Origin: Micromonospora sediminicola
GTDB taxonomy: Bacteria > Actinomycetota > Actinomycetes > Mycobacteriales > Micromonosporaceae
DNA length: 64,000 bases
Assembly (NCBI RefSeq): GCF_900089585.1
Contig: NZ_FLRH01000004.1
Coordinates: 1,109,001-1,173,000 of the forward strand
Direction: 5' to 3'
Below, piece by piece: positions 58,726-64,000 of this stretch (its first letter is position 1; each line of letters opens with the position of its first letter). The position numbers were made by a program, and so were the translations under genes. Below the pieces are notes generated by a model that was given only the letters and a program-made list of their open reading frames with translations, was not told the origin of the DNA and made no database searches.

Positions 58726-58824
58726 GCGGCCAGGGTCCGGCGGCCAGGACCCACGCGGCCAGGGACCCGCGGCCAGGGACCCGCGGCCAGGGGCCCGCCG
58801 CCGGGGACCCGCCGCCCGGGGACC
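58726..58824. repeat. Seven imperfect 14-bp tandem repeats
   Basis: The unit GCGGCCAGGGACCC is repeated with drift; units three and four (58755-58768, 58769-58782) are identical, one unit has 15 bp. The array ends 4 bp before the mnmA stop codon. It could act as the mnmA transcript end. Confidence 0.8.
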
Positions 58825-58828
58825 GCGG

Positions 58829-59902
58829 TCAGGCGGTGATGGTGGCGGAGCCGAGGACCACGTCGCCGGCCGGGTCCGGCCGGTAGGCCACGATGGCCTG
58901 ACCGGCGGCGACCCCGCGGACCGGGCGACGCAGCGACGCGCGCAGGCCGTCGGCGTCCACCGAGACGGCGGCCGGGACCACGTCGCCGTGCGCCCGCAAC
59001 TGCACCTCGCACTCGATCGGCCCGTCCGGGCGCGGCCCGCCGGTCCAGACCGGCCGCAGGGCACGCACCGAGGAGACCTCCAGCGCCTCGGCCGGGCCGA
59101 CGGTCACCGTGTTGGTCGTCGGGGTGATGGAGAGCACGTAGCGCGGCCGGCCGTCCGGCGCCGGCCGGTCCAGGTGCAGCCCGCGCCGCTGTCCGACGGT
59201 GTACTGGTAGGCGCCGCTGTGGCTGCCCACCACCGCGCCGGTGAGCGCGTCCACGACCTGGCCGGGGGCCTCGCCCAGCCGCTCGGCCAGGAAGCCGCGG
59301 GTGTCGCCGTCGGCGATGAAGCAGATGTCGTGCGAGTCCGGCTTGTCGGCGACGGCGAGGCCGCGCCGGGCCGCCTCCGCGCGGACCTCGGCCTTGGTCG
59401 AGTCGCCCAGCGGGAAGACCGACCGGTCGAGCTGCGCGCGGGTCAGCACCGCGAGGACGTACGACTGGTCCTTGGCCGCGTCGACGCTGCGCCGCAGCAG
59501 TCCGTCCGGGCCCAGCCGGGCGTGGTGGCCGGTGACCACGGCGTCGAAGCCCAGGGCCACGGCCCGGTCCAGCACCGCGGCGAACTTGATCTTCTCGTTG
59601 CAGCGCAGGCACGGGTTCGGGGTACGGCCGGCCGCGTACTCGGCGACGAAGTCGTCGACCACGTCGTCGTGGAACCGGTCCGCCATGTCCCACACGTAGA
59701 ACGGGATGCCCAGCACGTCGGCGGCCCGCCGGGCGTCCCGGGAGTCCTCCAGCGTGCAGCACCCCCGCGCGCCGGTGCGGTAGGTCTGCGGGTTGCGGGC
59801 CAGCGCCAGGTGCACCCCGGTCACGTCGTGCCCGGCCTCCACCGCCCGCGCCGCCGCCACGGCGGAGTCCACTCCGCCCGACATCGCCGCCAGAACCCTC
59901 AC
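58829..59902 (-). CDS. mnmA: tRNA-specific 2-thiouridylase
   Basis: 357 residues. It makes 2-thiouridine at the wobble position of Lys, Glu and Gln tRNAs with sulfur from a cysteine desulfurase. The PP-loop SGGVDS is at 8-13; the catalytic cysteines are Cys101 (NPCLRCNEKIKF) and Cys194 (SHDICFI). VGQRRGL and the C-terminal beta-barrel are present. The GTG at 59902 gives the standard N-terminus. It follows iscS by 37 bp, its natural sulfur donor, and the two are probably one operon. Confidence 0.96.
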   Translation of the reverse strand: MRVLAAMSGGVDSAVAAARAVEAGHDVTGVHLALARNPQTYRTGARGCCTLEDSRDARRAADVLGIPFYVWDMADRFHDDVVDDFVAEYAAGRTPNPCLRCNEKIKFAAVLDRAVALGFDAVVTGHHARLGPDGLLRRSVDAAKDQSYVLAVLTRAQLDRSVFPLGDSTKAEVRAEAARRGLAVADKPDSHDICFIADGDTRGFLAERLGEAPGQVVDALTGAVVGSHSGAYQYTVGQRRGLHLDRPAPDGRPRYVLSITPTTNTVTVGPAEALEVSSVRALRPVWTGGPRPDGPIECEVQLRAHGDVVPAAVSVDADGLRASLRRPVRGVAAGQAIVAYRPDPAGDVVLGSATITA

Positions 59903-59939
59903 CGGCCCACTCCCCTCGTCCTCACCGAGGGTATCCGGG

Positions 59940-61115
59940 TCAGCGGGGCGTACGGAGGGCGGCCGCGCGGCGGGCCCGCTCCACGGCGGCCGGCAGCGCG
60001 GCGATCAGCGCGTCCACGTCGGCGCCGGTGCTGGTGTGCCCCAGCGTGAACCGCAGCGAGGACCGGGCCCGGTCGTCGTCGGCGCCCATGGCCAGCAGCA
60101 CGTGCGAGGGCTGGGCCACGCCGGCCGAGCAGGCCGACCCGGTCGAGCAGGCGATGCCCTGGGCGTCGAGGAGCAGCAGCAACGCGTCGCCCTCGCAGCC
60201 GGGGAAGGAGAAGTGCGCGTTGCCGGGGAGCCGGTCGGCCGGGTCGCCGTTGAAGACCACCTCGGGGACCGCCCGGCGGACCCGCTCGACCAGCTCGTCG
60301 CGGAGCGCGGCGATCCGGGCCGCGTACTCCTGCTGGTTCTTGACCGCGGCCTCGACGGCGACCGCGAACGCGACGATGCCGGCCGTGTCCAGGGTGCCGG
60401 AGCGCACGTCGCGCTCCTGGCCGCCGCCGTGCAGCAGCGGGGTGGCGGCGACGTCGCGGGCCAGCAGCAGCGCGCCGACGCCGGCCGGGCCGCCCAGCTT
60501 GTGCCCGGTCACGGTGAGCGCGGACACGCCGCTCGCGGCGAAGTCGACCGGAACCTGCCCGACCGCCTGGATCGCGTCGGTGTGGAACGGCACCCCGCGC
60601 GCGGCGGCGACCGCGGCCAGCTCGGCCACCGGCTGGACGGTGCCCACCTCGTTGTTCGCCCACATCGCCGTGACCACCGCCACGCGGTCGCCGTGCTCGG
60701 CCAGCTCGGCCCCGAGCCGCTCCGGGTCGAGCCGCCCGGCGGCGTCCACCGGCAGCCAGCCGACCTGCGCGCCCTCGTGCGCGACCAGCCAGTCGACCGC
60801 GTCGAGCACGGCGTGGTGCTCGACCGCGCTGGAGACCACCCGGACCCGCTCGGCCCGGTCGGCCCGCCGGGCCCAGAAGATGCCCTTCACGGCGAGGTTG
60901 TCGCTCTCCGTGCCACCGCCGGTGAAGATCACCTCGGAGGGGCGGGCGCCGAGCGCGGCGGCCACCCGCTCCCGGGACTCCTCCACCCGCCGTCGGGCAC
61001 GGCGGCCCGCCGCGTGCAGCGACGACGCGTTGCCCACCTCGCGGGCGGTGGCGACGTACGCCTCGAGTGCCTCGTCGAGCATCGGGGTCGTCGCCGCGTG
61101 ATCCAGGTATGCCAT
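59940..61115 (-). CDS. iscS: Cysteine desulfurase (IscS/NifS family)
   Basis: 391 residues from the ATG at 61115; a GTG at 61118 is directly before it. It removes sulfur from cysteine for tRNA thiolation and Fe-S clusters. PLP lysine Lys206 is in TGHKLGG; the catalytic Cys329 is in STGSACSAG; the cofactor-stacking His is in SAVEHHAVL. TAGGCT ends 8 nt before the ATG, so the mRNA is probably leaderless. No iscU or Fe-S assembly genes are adjacent; mnmA follows. Confidence 0.95.
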   Translation of the reverse strand: MAYLDHAATTPMLDEALEAYVATAREVGNASSLHAAGRRARRRVEESRERVAAALGARPSEVIFTGGGTESDNLAVKGIFWARRADRAERVRVVSSAVEHHAVLDAVDWLVAHEGAQVGWLPVDAAGRLDPERLGAELAEHGDRVAVVTAMWANNEVGTVQPVAELAAVAAARGVPFHTDAIQAVGQVPVDFAASGVSALTVTGHKLGGPAGVGALLLARDVAATPLLHGGGQERDVRSGTLDTAGIVAFAVAVEAAVKNQQEYAARIAALRDELVERVRRAVPEVVFNGDPADRLPGNAHFSFPGCEGDALLLLLDAQGIACSTGSACSAGVAQPSHVLLAMGADDDRARSSLRFTLGHTSTGADVDALIAALPAAVERARRAAALRTPR

Positions 61116-61157
61116 CACCGTTCAGCCTAACGGCCGGTGGGCGCGCCACCGGGGGCC

Positions 61158-61195
61158 GGACCACCCGTCCCGCACCGCGGTGGGACAGGTGGTCC
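61158..61195 (-). terminator. Terminator of the sortase operon
   Basis: GGACCACC (61158-61165) pairs with GGTGGTCC (61188-61195), and an inner TCCC pairs with GGGA. It lies 7 bp beyond the sortase stop codon. Confidence 0.6.
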
Positions 61196-61201
61196 GACTC
61201 C

Positions 61202-61873
61202 TCATGAGGGGACCGCGGTGACGACGATGTTGTCCCGGTAGTGCCGGGTCTTCGGGTCGAACGGACCGCCGCAGGTGATCAGCGTGAGACGCGGGCTGCC
61301 GTCCCGGGCGAAGTACCGGTCCAGCGGGATCTTCGTCTTCGTGTACTCCTCCCGGGCCACCACCCGGTAGCGGCGCTCCTCGCCGTCCGAGCCGGTGGCG
61401 GTGAGCGTGTCTCCCCGGTCCAGCTCACGCAGCCGGAAGAACGCTCCCTTGCCCTGCTCGGCGCTGTCCACGTGCCCGGCGATGACCACCGAACCGGCGC
61501 CCGCCTCCAGGCCCGGGCCGTAGCGGTACCAGCCGACCTGGTCCACGCTCGGCGGCACCTCGAACTCGTTCGTGCGGTCGTTGATGCCGACCGGGTTCAC
61601 CGTGGCGGTGACCTTGATCGGCGGGATGCTCAGCCGGACCGGGGGCACTGTCGTGCCGTCCGCCGGGAGGGTGCCGGCGTTCACCGGCACCGACGCGTCC
61701 CCGGCCGTCGTGGGCGTGGCCGACGGGGCGGGCGTGGAGGTGGCCAGGGCCGCCGCCTCGTCGGCCCCGACGTCCTCGGCGGGTTGCGAACCGCAGGCCA
61801 CCAGGGCCGCGACGGAGAGCGCGGCGGCGCCGGCGGCCATCGCCGCCAGCGCCCCGCGGTTGCGCACCGTCAC
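61202..61873 (-). CDS. Class F sortase with lipobox
   Basis: 223 residues. The N-terminal hydrophobic segment ends in a lipobox-like LVAC with Cys27, so it may be a lipoprotein; then a Thr/Pro/Ala linker (35-75) and the sortase barrel (about 76-223). The triad is His134 (IAGHVDS), Cys201 (LITCGG) and Arg213 (HYRDNIVV). Class F sortases of actinobacteria are poorly characterised. The GTG overlaps the stop of the DUF4397 gene by 4 bp, so these two are made together and the DUF4397 protein is the obvious candidate substrate. Confidence 0.9.
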   Translation of the reverse strand: MTVRNRGALAAMAAGAAALSVAALVACGSQPAEDVGADEAAALATSTPAPSATPTTAGDASVPVNAGTLPADGTTVPPVRLSIPPIKVTATVNPVGINDRTNEFEVPPSVDQVGWYRYGPGLEAGAGSVVIAGHVDSAEQGKGAFFRLRELDRGDTLTATGSDGEERRYRVVAREEYTKTKIPLDRYFARDGSPRLTLITCGGPFDPKTRHYRDNIVVTAVPS

Positions 61874-62700
61874 CGGCGACCGGCCCGGGCGGTGGCCACC
61901 CGCGCCCCGCCGCCGACCAGCAGCAGCACGCCGGCGCCGGCCAGCACGTACCACCAGGTGTCCACGCCGGTGCCGGCCTGACCGCCGGTGCCGCTGGGCA
62001 CGCCGCCCGGCGCCGAGTGCAGACCGCTGATGGTCTGCGCGACCAGGTCCAGGTTCTTGGCGTCGGCGGAGCCGATCGCGTAGACGATGGTGGCGGTGCC
62101 CTCCTTGAGGTTCAGGTCGGCCGGGCCGATGGCGACGGTGTCGGTGCCGGCGAGCACCACGTCCGCCTTCACGGAGCCGGCGGCCACGTCGGCCTTGGCC
62201 TCCTTGGGGTTGGTCAGGCCCTCGAAGACCGGCTTGCCACCGGCCCGCACGTCGACGGCCGGCGCGGCGGCGGTGTGCCGGACGATCAGCCGGGCCTTGC
62301 CGGCGCCCACCTTGGACACGTCGTTGACGAACGGGGTGATCTGCGGCTTGCCGTCGGCGCTCAGGTGGGCGGCGAGGCTGATGTTCGCCCCGCCCGGCAC
62401 CTCGGCGTCGTCGACCTTGAGGATCGCCTTGTCGATCGCCTCACCGGGCTTGGTCAGGGCGATGTCGTACTCCCCCTCGGGCAGGGTCAGCGGGCCGGCC
62501 ACGTCGCCGGGCTTGAAGTTGTCCAGCGTCTTCTTGCCGTTGACGTACACGTCGACCGGGGTGTCCGGGATGCCGTGCACCACGGAGACCTTCGACGAGG
62601 CGGCGTAGGCCGGGCTCATGGTGGCGGCGCCGACACCGGCGAAGGTGAGGGCGGCCACCGCGCCGCCCGCGGCGACCCGACGGAACATGGCGAGCTGCAT
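61870..62700 (-). CDS. DUF4397 cell-surface protein
   Basis: 276 residues. A signal peptide (1-33, ending SPAYA) is followed by two DUF4397 repeats (VSVVHGIPDTPVDVYVNGKKTLDNF at about 38-62; ARLIVRHTAAAPAVDVRAGG at about 136-155). The C-terminus has a Gly/Ser linker, one membrane segment (about 249-266) and a basic tail ARAGRR, as in sortase substrates, but no clean LPxTG; VPSGTG is the nearest string. GGAGG precedes the ATG. Its promoter region faces the divergent ECF sigma gene. Confidence 0.88.
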   Translation of the reverse strand: MQLAMFRRVAAGGAVAALTFAGVGAATMSPAYAASSKVSVVHGIPDTPVDVYVNGKKTLDNFKPGDVAGPLTLPEGEYDIALTKPGEAIDKAILKVDDAEVPGGANISLAAHLSADGKPQITPFVNDVSKVGAGKARLIVRHTAAAPAVDVRAGGKPVFEGLTNPKEAKADVAAGSVKADVVLAGTDTVAIGPADLNLKEGTATIVYAIGSADAKNLDLVAQTISGLHSAPGGVPSGTGGQAGTGVDTWWYVLAGAGVLLLVGGGARVATARAGRR

Positions 62701-62775
62701 TGTCTGCCTCCTGGTAGTTGGTACTGATTCGTCAGGCCTGGCTTGCAGAACGGGTTACGCCGGCTCCCGCACCCC

Positions 62776-62823
62776 CGGATGCGCCCCGGATCCGATTTCT
62801 TTTCTTCCTCCCGGACGCATCCG
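62776..62823. promoter_or_regulatory. Inverted repeat around a pyrimidine tract
   Basis: CGGATGCG (62776-62783) and CGCATCCG (62816-62823) flank 32 bp that include GATTTCTTTTCTTCCTCCC, an unusually GC-poor pyrimidine run. It is centred between the divergent DUF4397 and sigma-factor genes. A regulatory role is inferred from position. Confidence 0.4.
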
Positions 62824-62903
62824 TCGACCCCCTCGGCGACGAAGAGAAGGTGACGAGCGTCGTGACGGACAGACCGGGAGCGTGGGGCGGTGACTGTGGG
62901 AGT

Positions 62904-62909
62904 TACAGT
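62904..62909 (+). promoter_or_regulatory. Possible -10 element of the sigma-factor gene
   Basis: TACAGT would start transcription near 62916, followed by GGAAGG (62924-62929) and the GTG at 62941. It overlaps a small dyad GACTGT/ACAGTC. Confidence 0.35.
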
Positions 62910-62940
62910 CGGGCATGCCCCACGGAAGGCGAGCCGCCCG

Positions 62941-63546
62941 GTGACGGCGGCCAGGCAGGGCCCCGAACCGCCCGGCGAGGACGACCTCGCGACGCGGTTC
63001 CGCGACGGCGACGAGGCCGCCCTGCGAGAGGCGTACGACCGGTACGGCCGAGCGGTGCTGCACCTGGCCACCACGACACTGGTCAACCGGAGCGACGCCG
63101 AGGACGTGACGCAGGCGACCTTCGTGGCCGCCTGGCTCGGCCGGGAGACGTTCGACCCGGCGAAGGGATCACTGATCGGCTGGCTGCTCGGCATCGGGCG
63201 GCGCAAGGTGATCGACCGGATCCGGGCCTCGGCCCGGGAGACCCGGGTGGTCGAGACGGTCAGGCAACTGCCCGAGCCGGTCTCCACCGGCCCCGACCCC
63301 GACACGGTGGTCGACCGGCTGGTGGTCGCCGACGAGCTGGCCCGGCTCCCCGACGAGCAGCGTCGGATGCTGGAGCTGGCGTTCTACGACGACCTGACAC
63401 ACCAGCAGATCGCGACCGTGACCGGAGTGCCGCTCGGCACGGTGAAGAGCCATATCCGACGCGGCATGCAGAGCCTGAAGCGCAGATGGGAGGTGGACGG
63501 TGCAGCACCTGGACCACGACCGGCTGGTCTTTCTGGCGCTCGGTGA
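62941..63546 (+). CDS. ECF-type RNA polymerase sigma factor
   Basis: 201 residues from GTG 62941; an upstream GTG at 62890 would add 17 residues but lies before the likely promoter. Region 2 (about 20-90; EAALREAYDRYGRAVLHLATTTL, DAEDVTQATFVAAW) and region 4 (about 130-180; LPDEQRRMLELAFYDDLTHQQIATVTGVPLGTVKSHIRRGMQSL) are complete. No extra C-terminal domain. The next gene, an anti-sigma factor, overlaps it by 47 bp. The target regulon may include the divergent DUF4397-sortase operon. Confidence 0.92.
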   Translation: MTAARQGPEPPGEDDLATRFRDGDEAALREAYDRYGRAVLHLATTTLVNRSDAEDVTQATFVAAWLGRETFDPAKGSLIGWLLGIGRRKVIDRIRASARETRVVETVRQLPEPVSTGPDPDTVVDRLVVADELARLPDEQRRMLELAFYDDLTHQQIATVTGVPLGTVKSHIRRGMQSLKRRWEVDGAAPGPRPAGLSGAR

Positions 63547-64000
63547 GAGTGAGGCGGCCGACGGTGAAGCCACCCATCTCGACACCTGCGGGCACTGCCG
63601 GGGGGAGCTGGAGACGCTCCAGCACGTCGCCGGGCTGGGTGCCGGCACCCAGGGTCTGACCGACCTGCCCGACCCGCCGGAGCACGTCTGGCAGGGCATC
63701 GTCGCGGAGATCCGGGCCGCCGAGGAGCTGCCCACGTTGGCCGACCGGCGTCCGCCGCGCGCCGGCGAGCAGGTCGCGGTGCAGGAGCGTCCGGTCACCA
63801 CGGCACGGCGTCGGGGGCGGCGCTGGCCGGGCTGGGCGACCACCGCGGTCACCGCCACCGCCGCCGCGGTGATCGGCGTCGTCGGGACCGCCGCCGTGCT
63901 GGGCACCGGCGGCGACGAACCCGCGCCGCAGCCGACGGTGCTGGCCAGCGCGCCGCTGGCCGCGTTCGGGGCGACCCCGAAGGACGCCTCCGGCGACGCC
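63500..64000 (+). CDS. Anti-sigma factor with zinc-binding domain, truncated by window end
   Basis: GTG at 63500 with GGGAGG 7 bp upstream; 167 residues are visible. The zinc-binding anti-sigma motif HxxxCxxC is His26-Cys30-Cys33 (HLDTCGHC). A basic stretch (RRRGRR) precedes one membrane segment at about 112-135, then a Pro/Ala-rich external part continues past the edge. It should hold the upstream ECF sigma factor inactive at the membrane and release it on an external signal. The 47-bp overlap implies translational coupling. Confidence 0.88.
   Translation, partial: MQHLDHDRLVFLALGESEAADGEATHLDTCGHCRGELETLQHVAGLGAGTQGLTDLPDPPEHVWQGIVAEIRAAEELPTLADRRPPRAGEQVAVQERPVTTARRRGRRWPGWATTAVTATAAAVIGVVGTAAVLGTGGDEPAPQPTVLASAPLAAFGATPKDASGDA

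Larger units (their letters stand above)
58270..58828. other. 559-bp repeat-rich gap without genes
   Basis: Between the MetE-like gene and mnmA. It contains a 74-bp palindromic element (58466-58539), six 9-bp tandem repeats (58574-58627) and seven 14-bp imperfect repeats (58726-58824). Open frames through it are Arg/Pro/Gly shadows of the repeats. I see no convincing promoter for the MetE-like gene. Confidence 0.6.

Noticed and set aside
58574..58824. CRISPR-like array
   Set aside because: Units are 9 and 14 bp, directly adjacent, without unique spacers, and there are no cas genes.
58511..60049. Collagen-like Gly-Asp-Pro repeats encoded on the plus strand
   Set aside because: The repeats come from the 9-bp tandem array and the rest of the frame is antisense to mnmA. 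There is no signal peptide or ribosome site.
61870..62700. LPxTG-type sorting signal in the DUF4397 protein
   Set aside because: No LPxTG or LAxTG string precedes the C-terminal membrane segment; only VPSGTG is vaguely similar.
62890..62940. 17-residue N-terminal extension of the ECF sigma factor
   Set aside because: The extension lies before a plausible -10 (TACAGT) and has no family similarity; the GTG at 62941 has a Shine-Dalgarno sequence.

Overview
The window is 64 kb of very GC-rich chromosome (well above 70% G+C by eye, with G or C at nearly every third codon position). It has frequent GTG starts, many 4-bp stop/start overlaps and several apparently leaderless genes. This points to an actinomycete, most likely Micromonospora or a relative. 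Established knowledge supports this: the order of serA, leuB, ilvC-ilvN-ilvB, a CFP-6/PH-domain protein, an LppZ-like sugar dehydrogenase, gatB, gatA, gatC, ligA, a MetE-like protein, mnmA and iscS follows the Mycobacterium tuberculosis Rv2995c-Rv3025c segment, with insertions. There is no phage, transposase, CRISPR array or rRNA/tRNA gene that I can see. Most of it is core chromosome with accessory insertions.

Layout. 0-5 kb: a minus-strand operon of MoxR ATPase, DUF58 protein, VWA membrane protein, trypsin-like protease and a small membrane protein, followed by a secreted protein with a long 5' leader. 5-15 kb: EEP-family enzyme, citramalate synthase (cimA) behind a branched-chain amino acid attenuator, ahpC-ahpD, a PRC-barrel protein, a tyrosine phosphatase, ilvE, leuB, an ApbE-like protein. 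15-25 kb: serA, ilvC, ilvN, ilvB (with its own leader-peptide attenuator), a GGDEF-EAL protein, ilvD. 25-28 kb: unknown genes and an ArsR-SulP pair. 28-35 kb: a beta-mannoside utilisation locus (GH2 mannosidase, two ABC permeases, binding lipoprotein, divergent LacI regulator with well-defined paired operators). 35-46 kb: a degenerate GGDEF-EAL protein, PH-domain protein, 2-hydroxyacid dehydrogenase, GAF-SpoIIE phosphatase, LppZ-like lipoprotein, metallophosphoesterase, AceE-like enzyme. 46-50 kb: gatCAB operon. 50-56 kb: a third GGDEF-EAL protein with a large insertion, ligA, a membrane-anchored PemK/MazF-like protein. 56-61 kb: ADP-ribosylglycohydrolase, VOC protein, MetE-like protein, a 560-bp repeat-filled gap, mnmA, iscS. 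61-64 kb: class F sortase and DUF4397 protein, divergent from an ECF sigma factor with its zinc-binding anti-sigma factor.

How it works together. The first 25 kb hold nearly the whole branched-chain amino acid pathway (cimA, leuB, ilvB/N, ilvC, ilvD, ilvE). At least two transcription units (cimA and ilvB-ilvN-ilvC) start with short Leu/Val/Ile-rich leader peptides followed by near-identical intrinsic terminators, so they should respond together to charged-tRNA supply. The mannoside locus is a self-contained sugar-regulated unit. Three c-di-GMP-type proteins with different degrees of active-site conservation lie within 32 kb. The most unusual structures are the two attenuators, the spaced TGAACCG operators of the LacI locus, two copies of a palindromic AAGGGCCCCTT repeat, a 74-bp two-stem palindrome next to two tandem repeats at 58.5-58.8 kb, and a MazF-like domain fused to a membrane anchor.
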